Below are positions 9,231 to 18,317 of a stretch of DNA of 64,000 bases, piece by piece. The stretch comes from Streptomyces sp. NBC_01288. GTDB lineage: Bacteria; Actinomycetota; Actinomycetes; Streptomycetales; Streptomycetaceae. The notes below the pieces were generated by a model, which worked only from the letters and a program-made list of their open reading frames with translations, ran no database searches and was not told the origin of the DNA. Made by a program: the position numbers and the translations under genes. Location of the stretch: contig NZ_CP108427.1 of the NCBI RefSeq assembly GCF_035982055.1, positions 310,001-374,000 on the forward strand, in the 5' to 3' direction. The first letter of the stretch is position 1. Every line of letters begins with the position of its first letter.

Positions 9231-10193
9231 TCACCGGGCCGCCTGCGCGTCGCCCCGGCCGTACCGGTTCCTGAAGAGTTCCTTCGCGCTCCCGTGGTTG
9301 ATCGCGTCGAGTTGGCCGGGCTCGAACCCGTCGTAGCCGTCGAGGAGGGAGTCGAGGAGTCCGCCGCTCTCCTCGGGGGCGAAGGGGAAGTCGCTGCCGT
9401 AGAGGATGTGTCCGGGCGCGGCGAAGGCCAGCAGGGAGGGGAGGGCGGCCGGGGTGGAGGAGAGCGCGGTGTCGAAGTAGAAGCGCTGGAGGTCGGTCAG
9501 GATGCCGAGGGGTGTGGTGCCGGGGTTGAACTGGGCGCCGGCGGTGAACCGCCAAGCGGCGTACGGCAGGAAGCCGCCCGCGTGGGAGAGGATCACCTTC
9601 ATCCGGGTGTGCCGGCTCATCACGCCGTTGAGCGTCATGTGCACCGCGGTGCGGGTGGTGTCGAAGGGGAAGTCCAGCAGCGGGCTGGGCATGCCTTCCA
9701 GCATGGGCAGCGGCGGTGCGGTGGGGTGGACGAAGACCACGGCGGCGCGGGCGTCCAACTCGGCCCAGAGCGGCTCGAATTCCTTGTCGCCGAGGTAGCG
9801 GCCGTCGATGTTGGACATCAACACCACGCCGTCCGCGTGCAGTTCGTCGAGTGCGTACGCCGTCTCCGCGAGGGCGCCGTCCACGTCGGGCAGCGGGACG
9901 CTGGCGAAGAAGCCGAAGCGGTCGGGGTGGTCCTTGGCCAGTTCCGCGCTGAACTCGTTGACGGTTCGGGTGATCGCGCGGGACTCGGTGTCGTCGCCGA
10001 AGTGGGTGCCCGGTGAGCTGACCGAGAGGATGCCGGTGGCTATGGACCGGCGGTCCATCATCGCGAGCGCGCTCCGCGCGTCCCAGGCGGGCGTGGGCCA
10101 GCCGCCGGCCGTCATCTCGTGACGGTCCATCACCTTCCGGTAGGCGGGCGGGAGGAGGTGCTGGTGGACGTCGATGCGATGCGGGGCGGGCAT
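9231..10193 (-). CDS. Amidohydrolase-2 family (ACMSD-like) metal-dependent hydrolase/decarboxylase
   Basis: At 320 residues it is a TIM-barrel Amidohydrolase_2 protein. The N-terminal metal motif DVHQHLLP (about 7-14), internal VFVHPTAPPLP, the HAGGFLPY metal His region and YGSDFPFAP (C-terminal metal Asp) are all intact. Family members decarboxylate aromatic or semialdehyde acids (ACMSD, gamma-resorcylate decarboxylase) or hydrolyse amides. The ATG at 10193 is chosen by the family N-terminus; the frame stays open far upstream into the next gene but that is a shadow. It follows the MFS gene by about 60 bases on the same strand and is likely co-transcribed with it. Confidence 0.85.
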   Translation of the reverse strand: MPAPHRIDVHQHLLPPAYRKVMDRHEMTAGGWPTPAWDARSALAMMDRRSIATGILSVSSPGTHFGDDTESRAITRTVNEFSAELAKDHPDRFGFFASVPLPDVDGALAETAYALDELHADGVVLMSNIDGRYLGDKEFEPLWAELDARAAVVFVHPTAPPLPMLEGMPSPLLDFPFDTTRTAVHMTLNGVMSRHTRMKVILSHAGGFLPYAAWRFTAGAQFNPGTTPLGILTDLQRFYFDTALSSTPAALPSLLAFAAPGHILYGSDFPFAPEESGGLLDSLLDGYDGFEPGQLDAINHGSAKELFRNRYGRGDAQAAR

Positions 10194-10252
10194 GTTCTCT
10201 CGCTTCCTGATCCTCGGGCGGGCCTGCCAACGGGCGGTGGGTGCCGGGGTGT

Positions 10253-11863
10253 TCAGACGGACTCGGCGTGCTCCTGCTCGCGGCTGGTCTCCGTCGCCTT
10301 CGACTCGGGCTCCTTCGTGCCACGGCGGCCCGGCAGCACCGCGAGGACGATCAGCGTGCCGGCGGCCATGATGATCCCGCCGACCAGGCTGGTCTGCGCG
10401 ACACCGTGGGCGAAGGCCTCGTGCACGGCGTCGACCAGGGCCTGTGCCTGCCGCGGTCCGGCGGAGGGCGTCTTCGCGATCTGCTGGGCGACCGCCAGGC
10501 CGCCGCCGACCGAGTCCTTGGCGGTGTCCAGCGCGGCGGCGGGGAGGTGGCCGCCCACCAGGTCGGTCAGCTTGTCCTTGTAGGTGGTACCGAGCAGCGA
10601 GCCGAGGACGGCGATACCGAGGGAGCCGCCGAGTTCCAGCGCGGTGTCGTTGGCGCCGCCGCCGACGCCGAGTTCGTTCTCCGGGAAGGCGCCCATGATC
10701 GTGTCCGTGGCCGGGGAGACGCTGAGCCCGATCGCGAAGCCCAGCAGCATCATCATCGGCAGGAAGTCGCCGTAGCCGGACGACTTGTCGACGAGCGTGA
10801 GCAGGAAGACGCCCACGGTGCCGATCGCCATGCCGGTCACCACCATCGGCTTCATGCCCAGCTTGGGGGTGAGGCGTCCGGTGACCACGGCGCCGAGTGA
10901 GACGGCAGCGGCCAGCGGCAGCAGTCGTACGCCGGTCTCCAGCGCGCTGTAGCCGAGGACGAACTGGAGGAACTGGGTGGCGTAGTAGATCGCGCCGTAG
11001 GTGCCGAAGAAGAAGAACAGGACCGCCGTCATCGAGCCGCTGAAGGATCGCTGCGCGAACTTGCGGACGTCCAGCATGGGGTGCGGGTGACGCAACTCCC
11101 AGGCCACGAAGGCGGGCAGACCGACGGCGGCGACGACCGCCGCGGTGACCGGACCCGCGCCCCAGCCGAAGTGCGGGCCCTCGATGATCGCGTAGACCAG
11201 GGAGCCGACCGAGACGATCGAGAGGAGGCCGCCCACGTAGTCGATGCGGCCCATCGCGTCCGCCTTGGACGGCGGTACGAGGACGAGCGCGCCGACGACC
11301 GCGACGAGGGCGATGGGGACGTTGATCAGGAACGTGGAGCCCCAGGCGTGGTCCTCCAGCAGCCAGCCCGCGACCAGCGGGCCGACGGCGATGGCGAGGC
11401 CCGAGGTCGCGGTCCAGGCCGTGATGGCCCGCGCCCGCTCGCGCTTCGGGAAGATCGCGACCAGCAGGGACAGCGTGGCCGGCATGACCACCGCGGCGCC
11501 CACTCCCATGACCGCGCGGGCCGTGATGACCAGCCCGGTCTCGTGGACCAGGCTCCCCATCACCGATCCCCCGGCGAAGATCACCAGCCCGGTGAGGAGC
11601 GCGCCGCGACGGCTGTACTTGTCGCCGATCGCGCCCAGCACGAGCATCAGCGCGGCGTACGGGACGGTGTAGCCGTCGATGACCCACTGCAAGTCGCTGC
11701 TGCTCAGGCCCAGGTCCGTGGTCATGTCGGGGGCGGCCACGATCAGCGAGGTGTTCGCCATGACCACGATCAGCAGGCTCAGACAGAGCACGATCAGGGC
11801 GGACCAGCGCCGCGTGTACGGCCCGGTCATCTTGTCGACGGGTGTGGTGGCGAAGAGCGGCAT
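10253..11863 (-). CDS. MFS drug exporter, DHA2 (EmrB/QacA-like, 14-helix) family
   Basis: The protein has 536 residues with about 14 transmembrane segments. Motifs match DHA2 exporters: LQWVIDGYTVPYAALMLVLG (helix 1-2 region), the loop GDKYSRRGALLTGL, and motif C-like VMGVGAAVVMPATLSLL. The C-terminal tail is polar (RRGTKEPESKATETS). It is divergent from a TetR regulator, with two operator-like repeats between them, the common arrangement for an efflux pump induced by its substrate. Confidence 0.92.
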   Translation of the reverse strand: MPLFATTPVDKMTGPYTRRWSALIVLCLSLLIVVMANTSLIVAAPDMTTDLGLSSSDLQWVIDGYTVPYAALMLVLGAIGDKYSRRGALLTGLVIFAGGSVMGSLVHETGLVITARAVMGVGAAVVMPATLSLLVAIFPKRERARAITAWTATSGLAIAVGPLVAGWLLEDHAWGSTFLINVPIALVAVVGALVLVPPSKADAMGRIDYVGGLLSIVSVGSLVYAIIEGPHFGWGAGPVTAAVVAAVGLPAFVAWELRHPHPMLDVRKFAQRSFSGSMTAVLFFFFGTYGAIYYATQFLQFVLGYSALETGVRLLPLAAAVSLGAVVTGRLTPKLGMKPMVVTGMAIGTVGVFLLTLVDKSSGYGDFLPMMMLLGFAIGLSVSPATDTIMGAFPENELGVGGGANDTALELGGSLGIAVLGSLLGTTYKDKLTDLVGGHLPAAALDTAKDSVGGGLAVAQQIAKTPSAGPRQAQALVDAVHEAFAHGVAQTSLVGGIIMAAGTLIVLAVLPGRRGTKEPESKATETSREQEHAESV

Positions 11864-11885
11864 CTGAAGCTCCTAGACGGCATTA

Positions 11886-11931
11886 ATTGCTCACTGATGT
11901 GCAGGCTATTTTATTGCTCACTGATGTGCAA
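11886..11931. promoter_or_regulatory. Twin TetR operators (direct repeat of a palindrome)
   Basis: ATTGCTCACTGATGTGCA occurs exactly twice (11886-11903 and 11913-11930), 27 bases apart. Each copy is itself an imperfect dyad (TTGCxCA...TGxGCA, completed to GCAA in the second copy). They lie in the divergent MFS/TetR promoter region. The TetR encoded at 11971 is the natural binder; two sites about 2.5 helical turns apart would allow cooperative binding. Confidence 0.75.
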
Positions 11932-11970
11932 CTATGCCGAGACAGATCAGCCCGGCCAGGAGGTGTCGAC

Positions 11971-12579
11971 GTGTCCGGCCGCAGCAGCGCCAAGGCGCAC
12001 GCCACCCGCGCCCGCATCCTGGAAGCGGCCCGGCGCGAACTGGGCCGCGACCCCGACCGCAGTCTCGGTGCCATCGCTGAGGCGGCCGACGTCGCGCGGC
12101 GCACCATCTACGAGCACTTCGCCGGGCGGGCCGCGCTCGTCGAGGGCCTCGCGGCGGACGCCGGGGAGGCGGTACGGCGTGCGAGTGCCGGCGCCCGGGC
12201 GCCGACGCCGGATCCCGTGACCTCCCTGGCGCGCCTCGTCCTCACCCTCTGGTCGGTCGGCGACCGCTACCGCACACTCATCGCCCTCGCCCACCGCGAC
12301 CTCGGCCCCGACCGGGTCGGCGCGCTGCTCGGCCCGGCCCGTGACGCGGTCGCCGGAATCCTCGCCCACGGTCAGCGGCAGGGCGTCTTCCACACCGCCC
12401 TCCCGCCGGGTCCGCTCGGCAGAGCCCTGGAGGCACACGTGCTGGCGCTGCTGGACAGCGTCAACTCCAGCCCCTGGACCGACGACGGCACGGCCGCCGC
12501 CACGACGGCCCTGATCGCCATGGGCGTCGGACCCGCCCTCGCGGCCACCACGGTCCGCCGCCTGCGTCCGTCCCGTTGA
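11971..12579 (+). CDS. TetR-family regulator of the MFS gene
   Basis: The start is GTG 11971, with CCAGGAGG 10 bases upstream; the frame continues to 11887 but without a ribosome site. At 202 residues it has an N-terminal HTH (RILEAARRELGRDPDRSLGAIAEAADVARRTIYEHFAGR, about 15-55) and a helical ligand domain. It is clearly paralogous to the TetR at 13398-14051 (VGDRYRxLxALAxRDLG, GQRxGVFHTxLP). It is divergent from the exporter. Confidence 0.9.
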   Translation: MSGRSSAKAHATRARILEAARRELGRDPDRSLGAIAEAADVARRTIYEHFAGRAALVEGLAADAGEAVRRASAGARAPTPDPVTSLARLVLTLWSVGDRYRTLIALAHRDLGPDRVGALLGPARDAVAGILAHGQRQGVFHTALPPGPLGRALEAHVLALLDSVNSSPWTDDGTAAATTALIAMGVGPALAATTVRRLRPSR

Positions 12580-12608
12580 TCCCCGCTGATTCCCGCTGAA
12601 GGAGACCC

Positions 12609-13394
12609 ATGTACGAGCCCTATGAGTCCTGGGATGCGCACCGCCGGCCCCGGAGGAACCGGCGCCCGGTCGTCATCGCCGTCGGCGCGCTTCTCGCGCT
12701 GCTCCTCGTGCCCCTCGCCGTCGACCGCTTCGCGACGGCACGGGTCGAGTCCCGTACGGCCACGGCGTTCCAGGCGGGCATGCACACGCCCTCCGCGCCG
12801 GAGGTCCACGTGCGGGGCTTCCCCATGCTGACGCAGTTGGCCGCCGGCACCCTGCGGCGCGTGGACATCACCGCGCACGACATACCGGCGAGCGATACCA
12901 CCGGCCCGCTGCCGGTGAGCGAACTCTCCCTCCGGCTGAAGGAGTTGAAGAAGTCCGACGACGACTCGGAGGCGCTGGCCCGCTCGGCCGAGGCGACCGC
13001 CCTGCTGTCCTACCCGGACCTGTCGGCCGCCCTCGGGCTGGAGATCTCCCGGGGCACCCGTCCCGACCAGGTCCGCGCGAGCGTCCTCCTGCCCACCGGC
13101 GACGACGTCACCGTGGCGGCGACCGTATCGGTGCTGTCCGGCAACCGCATCGCCTTCAAGGACTTCCAGGTCACGGGCGGTCTGCTGCCGGAGGTGGGGC
13201 GATCGGCGATCGGCACGGTCTTCGAACGGCCGATCCGGCTCCGCAACATCCCTCAGGGCCTGCGCCTGCGCTCGGTCACCACGACGGAGAGCGGGCTGAT
13301 CGCCCGCCTGTCGGGCGAGTCGGTCACCTTCCGGTCCGACGACGGCTCGCGGGGCAGTTCGGTGGAGGGCGACTCGTCGTACGGGAACGCCTGA
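12609..13394 (+). CDS. DUF2993 (LmeA-like) phospholipid-binding-type protein
   Basis: The protein has 261 residues. One N-terminal membrane anchor (RRPVVIAVGALLALLLVPLAVDRF, about 20-42) leads into a beta-rich domain of the LmeA/DUF2993 type (GFPMLTQLAAGTLRRVDITAHDI). In mycobacteria LmeA is a periplasmic lipid-binding protein tied to lipomannan elongation; that role is not shown here. GAAGGAG sits 5 bases before the ATG. It follows the TetR gene by 29 bases and converges with a second, paralogous TetR. Confidence 0.85.
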   Translation: MYEPYESWDAHRRPRRNRRPVVIAVGALLALLLVPLAVDRFATARVESRTATAFQAGMHTPSAPEVHVRGFPMLTQLAAGTLRRVDITAHDIPASDTTGPLPVSELSLRLKELKKSDDDSEALARSAEATALLSYPDLSAALGLEISRGTRPDQVRASVLLPTGDDVTVAATVSVLSGNRIAFKDFQVTGGLLPEVGRSAIGTVFERPIRLRNIPQGLRLRSVTTTESGLIARLSGESVTFRSDDGSRGSSVEGDSSYGNA

Positions 13395-13397
13395 GGC

Positions 13398-14051
13398 TCA
13401 GTCGTCCGCGACCGCGTCCTCCGTCGGCGCGACCTCGTCCACCACGACCCGCGCCTGCTTCTCCGGCACACCGGCCGCGATGAGAGAGGCGACCGCCGCA
13501 TGGGTCCCGTCGTCCTCCAGCTCCCCGGAGTTGACCTCTTCGAGCAGGGCGATCGACATGGCTTCGAGTCCGGCGCTCAGCACGGCGGCCGGCAGTTGCG
13601 TGTGGAAGACGCCGTCGCGCTGGCCGCGGTCCAGGATGGTGGTGGCCGCGCCGCGGGCCGGCGACAGGATCTCGGTGACGCGCTCCACGCCCAGGTCGCG
13701 CCGGGCCAGCGCCAGGAGGAGCCGGTAGCGGTCGCCCACGGTCCACATCGACAGCACGAAGCGCGCGTACGACCGCTCGGCGGACTCCACCCCCGCACCG
13801 GACGGCGCCGGATCGGCGGGCAGTGCTGCCCGCAGGGCCTCCGACGCCTCCTCGGCCAGCGCCTCCAGCAGCGCCTCCCGGCCGGGGAAGTGCCCGAACA
13901 GCGTGCGCCGTACGACGCCGGAGGCGCGCGCGAGTTCCTCCAGGGTGATGTCGGGGTTCCGGCCGAGTTCCCGGCGGGCCGTGGCCAGGATGCGTTCCCG
14001 GTTGGAGCGCGCGTTGCTTCGCTGGGGGACACGGGCCGGGGGCTTGGTCAC
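13398..14051 (-). CDS. TetR-family regulator, paralogue of the 11971 gene
   Basis: The start is set at GTG 14051 (MTKPPARVPQRSNARSNRERIL), with GAGG 8 bases upstream; the frame runs to 14177 but that part looks non-coding. At 217 residues it has a standard HTH (ITLEELARASGVVRRTLFGHFPGR) and a ligand domain that aligns throughout with the other TetR. The two regulators flank the LmeA-like gene, suggesting a local duplication. The target is unknown; no operator-like repeat was seen upstream. Confidence 0.85.
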   Translation of the reverse strand: MTKPPARVPQRSNARSNRERILATARRELGRNPDITLEELARASGVVRRTLFGHFPGREALLEALAEEASEALRAALPADPAPSGAGVESAERSYARFVLSMWTVGDRYRLLLALARRDLGVERVTEILSPARGAATTILDRGQRDGVFHTQLPAAVLSAGLEAMSIALLEEVNSGELEDDGTHAAVASLIAAGVPEKQARVVVDEVAPTEDAVADD

Positions 14052-14213
14052 GGACAACCTCGGTGAAGTACGGGAGCTACGGAGCGGGGGCGAGCGCTGC
14101 GTCCAGTCTGGCACGCGCCCCCGGCCCCGCGCCGTCGCGGCGGCCATCGCCCTCCCTGCCGCCCCGACCCGAGACACGCACCGAGGACACGGGCCCCGCC
14201 CGCCGTCCGTCCG

Positions 14214-14789
14214 TCAGTAAGCGCGAAGGTAGCGGTCAAGGCGGGACTGGGCGTTGTCCACGCTCAGTCCGAGCGCCTTGCCGAGCGCCTCGCCCGGCAC
14301 ATCGTCGGCCTGCGCCCCGTACGCCGCTTCCTTGCCGACCCGGGCCGCCAGGCGTTCCAGGATGGCCACCGCCTTCAGCGCGGCGACCGGTGCCGTGTCC
14401 GAGAGCGCGTCGAGCCGTCCCTCCAACTGCTCCATCAGCTCGGAGAGTTCCTCCGGCAACGGAACCGTCCGGCGTTCGACGGCGTGGATGTGTTCCCACC
14501 ACTCGTCGTACGCGTCGGAGGTGTCCAGGTCGTCCAGGTCGTGGTCCTCCACCTGGTCCCAGTCGATGGGATGGCTCTCCCCGCGCCACCCGCACGCGCA
14601 GGACGCCCGCCAGCCGGCTGCCTTGAGCCGGCCCATCCAGCCGTTGTAGGCCCACCACTCACGCGTCTCGAAGCCACAACTGCCGCTGCCCACATCCAGA
14701 TACACGGACTTCGGTTCACTGCCGTCGGCGAGGACCGCCCCCACGATGCCCTCGTGGGACTCCCCGAACTCCTCACTCCGCCACGCCAC
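14214..14789 (-). CDS. Conserved hypothetical cytoplasmic protein
   Basis: The start is GTG 14789, preceded by GGAAGGGGGA. The 191-residue acidic protein has no signal or membrane segment. It contains a CxCGW motif (SCACGWRGESHPIDW, about 57-70) that could bind a metal. A Trp/Asp-rich segment follows (DLDTSDAYDEWWEHI). The C-terminal helical part (GKALGLSVDNAQSRLDRYLRAY) resembles small wHTH-like tails seen in Streptomyces proteins. I do not recognise a function. Confidence 0.75.
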   Translation of the reverse strand: MAWRSEEFGESHEGIVGAVLADGSEPKSVYLDVGSGSCGFETREWWAYNGWMGRLKAAGWRASCACGWRGESHPIDWDQVEDHDLDDLDTSDAYDEWWEHIHAVERRTVPLPEELSELMEQLEGRLDALSDTAPVAALKAVAILERLAARVGKEAAYGAQADDVPGEALGKALGLSVDNAQSRLDRYLRAY

Positions 14790-14930
14790 AACTCCCCCTT
14801 CCGGCAACCCCGCGACGGCCGGGCAGGCACCTGAGGTGCCTGCCCGGCCACAGTACGAGAGTGCCGCAGAACGGACATCCGGGGAGGGTGACATCACCCA
14901 ACAGCCCGGATTGTTGGGCCGGATCGTCCG

Positions 14931-15830
14931 TCAGGCGACCGCGGGGTCGAGCAGCCCCGCGCGCAGCCGCCGGAGCATCCGGCTGATGAGCCGGGACACG
15001 TGCATCTGGGAGACGCCGAGTTCCTCGCCGATCTCGGCCTGGGTGCGCTCCTCGACGTAGCGCATGTGGATGATCTTCCGCTCACGGTCGTCGAGTTGGG
15101 CGATGAGGGGGGCCAGGGAGCTGAGGTCGTCGACCAGTTCGAGGCCCGGGTCGTCCGAGCCGATGACGTCGGCCAGCACGGTCTCGCCCTCGGCGCCCGC
15201 GTCGGAGCTGAGCGCGGCGTCGAGCGAGGAGGAGGTGTAGCCGTTGGACGCCTTGCGGGCCTCGATGACCTCTTCCTCGGTGAGGCACATCAGCTCGGAC
15301 AGCTCACGCGTGGTCGGCGTACGGCCGAGGCGGGACCGCAGTTCCTCGGTCGCCTTGGCCAGCTCGACGCGGGCTTCCTGGAGCCGGCGCGGCACGTGGA
15401 CGGCCCAACTGGTGTCGCGGAAGAAGCGCTTGATCTCGCCGACGATGTAGGGGACGGCGAACGACGTGAACTCCACCTGGCGCGAGAGCTCGAACCGGTC
15501 GATCGCCTTGATGAGTCCGATCGTGCCGACCTGGACGATGTCCTCCATCTCGTTGTTGCTGCGGCTGCGGAAGCGCGCGGCCGCGTAGCGCACGAGGGAG
15601 AGGTTCATCTCGATCAGGGTGTTGCGCACGTACTGGAACTCGTGGGTGCCCTCCTCCAGCGAGGTCAGCCGGTCGAAGAACTGGCGTGACAGCTCCCGCG
15701 CGTCCTTCGGGCTCACCTTCGACGGCTCCGCGATCAGCGGAAGAGTGCCCCCCATCATCGGGAGCGCCTCTCGGGCCGTCGTCCGCCGCCCTGCCGTGGC
15801 CGGTGCCTCCGCTGCCGTCACGGCTGCCAT
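14931..15830 (-). CDS. RNA polymerase sigma factor, SigB/SigF/SigG subfamily
   Basis: The start is ATG 15830 (MAAVTAAEAP); 299 residues. All sigma-70 group 3 regions are present: region 2 (YVRNTLIEMNLSLVRYAAARF, MEDIVQVGTIGLIKAIDRFEL, EFTSFAVPYIVGEIKRFFRD), region 3 (VHVPRRLQEARVELAKATEEL) and region 4 (ERKIIHMRYVEERTQAEIGEELGVSQMHVSRLISRML). Streptomyces have many such paralogues acting in stress response and sporulation, usually held by RsbW-like anti-sigma kinases. One such kinase lies at 18318, but pairing is only inference. Confidence 0.95.
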   Translation of the reverse strand: MAAVTAAEAPATAGRRTTAREALPMMGGTLPLIAEPSKVSPKDARELSRQFFDRLTSLEEGTHEFQYVRNTLIEMNLSLVRYAAARFRSRSNNEMEDIVQVGTIGLIKAIDRFELSRQVEFTSFAVPYIVGEIKRFFRDTSWAVHVPRRLQEARVELAKATEELRSRLGRTPTTRELSELMCLTEEEVIEARKASNGYTSSSLDAALSSDAGAEGETVLADVIGSDDPGLELVDDLSSLAPLIAQLDDRERKIIHMRYVEERTQAEIGEELGVSQMHVSRLISRMLRRLRAGLLDPAVA

Positions 15831-15971
15831 AACGCCCACCCCATTCGTCCGAAGGAACTGCCGACAAGAGCCCCCTGCCCCGGTTTTCGCGACCCACTCC
15901 CCCTCATCCGGCCAAATCCGGGGCGGGCACCTCGTTTTCCGTACCGACGTACCCACCGAAGTACCCGCGGT

Positions 15972-16787
15972 CTACGCGTTCTTGGCGCCGACGCCCGCGT
16001 AGACCCAGTACTCCGACGGGTTTTCGGGGATCTCGTCCGTCGGGTCCGGGCGCCACAGGGGGACATAGGTCAGGCCGGGCTCGACAAGGTCGAAGCCATC
16101 GAACAGGCCGAGGATCTCGTCGTAGGAGCGGGCCGTTACGGGCGAAGTGGCCCTGGAGCTGTACAACTTGCCCACGGCGGCGGCCGTGTCCGGGCGGTCC
16201 TCGTTGGTGGCGTGGCTCATGGCCAGCCAGCTGCCGTCGGGCAGTTCGTCGCGGAAGGCGGCGACGATGCCGGTCGGGTTCTCGGCGGGTGTGACGAAGT
16301 GCAGGATCGTGATCATCAGGACGGCGACGGGCTGCTCGAAGTCGATCAACTTCCGTACCTGCGGGGAGGACAGGACGTCGGCCGGTCTGCGGATGTCGCC
16401 GTCGACGATGTCCGCGTCCGGGTTGTCGGCGAGGAGGGAGGTGCTGTGGGCGACGGCCACCGGGTCGTTGTCCACGTAGACCACGCGGGCTCCAGGGCTG
16501 GCGGCCTGCGCGACCTCGTGGACGTTGCCCTGGGTGGGGATGCCCGAGCCGAGGTCGATGAACTGCCGTACGCCGGAGGCGACCAGGAAGCGCACGGCCC
16601 GGCCGAGGAAGTCGCGGTTGGCGCGGGCCAGGGTGCGCACCTGGGGGTCGATCGCGGTGAACGCCGCCAACGCCTCGCGGTCTATGGCGAAATTGTGTTC
16701 ACCGCCCAGCATCGCGTCGTACATTCGGGCGACACTCGCCTTGCGAGGATCGATCCCCTGCGGCAGACCTGCGCTCTCCGGCACCAC
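15972..16787 (-). CDS. SAM-dependent methyltransferase, SAV2177/DUF574 family
   Basis: The start is GTG 16787 with AAAGGGAG upstream; 271 residues. The family hallmarks are present: ARMYDAMLGGEHNFAIDREA at the N-terminus, FIDLGSGIPTQGNVHEVAQ as SAM motif, VVYVDNDPVAVAH, ILHFVTP, and a C-terminal W-P-D-P element. The substrate of this Streptomyces-expanded family is unknown. A paralogue is at 20205-21032. It is divergent from the PP2C phosphatase gene by only about 24 bases. Confidence 0.9.
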   Translation of the reverse strand: MVPESAGLPQGIDPRKASVARMYDAMLGGEHNFAIDREALAAFTAIDPQVRTLARANRDFLGRAVRFLVASGVRQFIDLGSGIPTQGNVHEVAQAASPGARVVYVDNDPVAVAHSTSLLADNPDADIVDGDIRRPADVLSSPQVRKLIDFEQPVAVLMITILHFVTPAENPTGIVAAFRDELPDGSWLAMSHATNEDRPDTAAAVGKLYSSRATSPVTARSYDEILGLFDGFDLVEPGLTYVPLWRPDPTDEIPENPSEYWVYAGVGAKNA

Positions 16788-16810
16788 AACTCCCTTTCGC
16801 CCCAGGTTCC

Positions 16811-18277
16811 TTGACGCGTCATCATATAGTTGCCGACGAAAGCACGGCAGACCGCTTGTCCCCCCACGCCACGCGGCCGGTCCCCACCCGGAAAGGCACG
16901 ACCCTGCGGAACGAACCGCGCAGTCACATAGGTGACGCACCCTCTGCCGGGCCCCCACGCCGCAGGCAGGTCTTCGCTCCCGCCGCGGACGTGATCGGCT
17001 CGGAGCTCGACCTGCGGCTGACCGGCAGCCATGTCGTGCACGCGCTGACGCCCGGGTTCTGCGACGCGGCGTCGGTGTATCTGCTGGAGCGGTGGGTGCT
17101 GGAGGAGAACGCGTATCCCGCGGTGGATCCGCCGCAGATAGAGGCGCGCCGGCTCGCGGTGCGGGTGGGCACGGAGGCGCCCGAGAGCTGGGACGGTGTG
17201 CTGCCGGTCGGCGAGGTGGTCGTCTTCCCGCGCGAGACCCCGTACGCACGCGCCCTCGCCAGCGGTCACTCGCAGGTCCTCGACGGAGTGGACAAGCACA
17301 CCTCGGAGCGGCTGTTGGCCTCCGCGGGCGGCGACGCGCAGCGCATAGACGATCTGTTGGGGACGGCGTCCTTCCTCGTCGTCCCGCTCCAACTGCGGGG
17401 CGCCACCGTCGGGTTCATCGCCTGCACACGCGGCCCGGAACGGGACCCGTTCCTGCCCGGCGAGGCCGTGGCCGTGGAGTCGCTGGCGGCCCGGGCCAGC
17501 GTGGCCCTGGACAACGCGCGCCGCTACGAGCGCGAGCGGCGCACCGCGCTCGCCATCCGCAACAGCCTCCTCCCGGACCCGGCGCAGGCGTTCCACGGCT
17601 GCCGCATCGCGCACGGCTATCTCCCGGCCGGCCAGGGCAACATCATCGGCGGCGACTGGTTCGACGTGCTGCCCCGCCCCGGTGGCCGGGTCGGTCTGGT
17701 CGTCGGCGACGCGATGGGCCACGGCCCCGAGTCGGCCGTGGCCATGATCCAGCTGCGTACGGCCGTGCGCACGCTGGCCCGGCTCGACATGGAACCGCCC
17801 GAACTCCTGCGCAGGCTCGACGAGTTGGCGTACGACACCCCGGGCGCGTCCTTCGCGACGTGCATCTACGCCGAGTGGGACGCCCGGGCGCACACCTGCA
17901 CCCTGGTCGGCGCCGGTCACCCGCCGCCGCTGCTGCGCGGCCCGCACGGACCGGCCGTACCGGTCACGCTGGCCAGTGCGGGGCTGCCGTTGGGGCTCGG
18001 CACGGGCAACTACGAGGCCACGGTGCTGACCATCGACGAACCGGCCCTGCTCCTGCTGTACAGCGACGGGCTGGTCGAGTCGCGGCACGCGGACATCGAC
18101 CAGGAGATCGCCGGTCTGGCCCGGGCTCTCGACACGGCCGCCGCCGAGCCCACGCCGGCCGACGGACCGGAGGCGTTCCCCTCACTGTGCGAACGGCTGC
18201 TGCGCGCCCCGTCCGCGATGCCCGGGGCGGACGACCGGACGCTGCTGCTGGCCGAGTTGACGCCCGCGACCACCTGA
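16811..18277 (+). CDS. SpoIIE/RsbU-type PP2C phosphatase with GAF domain
   Basis: The reading frame gives 488 residues from a TTG at 16811. The true start is uncertain because no strong ribosome site is visible before the conserved part (GSELDLRLTGSHVVHALTPGF). A GAF-like domain (about 60-240) is followed by a SpoIIE domain (about 260-480) with GGDWFDVL (metal Asp), GDAMGHGPESA, GAGHPPPLL, LLYSDGLVE and the terminal DDRTLLL. Such phosphatases dephosphorylate anti-anti-sigma factors in partner-switching pathways, which fits the nearby sigma factor and RsbW-like kinase. Confidence 0.9.
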   Translation: MTRHHIVADESTADRLSPHATRPVPTRKGTTLRNEPRSHIGDAPSAGPPRRRQVFAPAADVIGSELDLRLTGSHVVHALTPGFCDAASVYLLERWVLEENAYPAVDPPQIEARRLAVRVGTEAPESWDGVLPVGEVVVFPRETPYARALASGHSQVLDGVDKHTSERLLASAGGDAQRIDDLLGTASFLVVPLQLRGATVGFIACTRGPERDPFLPGEAVAVESLAARASVALDNARRYERERRTALAIRNSLLPDPAQAFHGCRIAHGYLPAGQGNIIGGDWFDVLPRPGGRVGLVVGDAMGHGPESAVAMIQLRTAVRTLARLDMEPPELLRRLDELAYDTPGASFATCIYAEWDARAHTCTLVGAGHPPPLLRGPHGPAVPVTLASAGLPLGLGTGNYEATVLTIDEPALLLLYSDGLVESRHADIDQEIAGLARALDTAAAEPTPADGPEAFPSLCERLLRAPSAMPGADDRTLLLAELTPATT

Positions 18278-18317
18278 ACAGGCCGCGGGCGTCCTCGCCC
18301 CCTCCGGGTGTCCGGCG

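Noticed and set aside
9231..11687. 818-residue frame suggesting an MFS-amidohydrolase fusion
   Set aside because: The upstream part is Arg/Gly-rich shadow sequence of the MFS gene on the same strand; the amidohydrolase begins at 10193 with its normal N-terminus.
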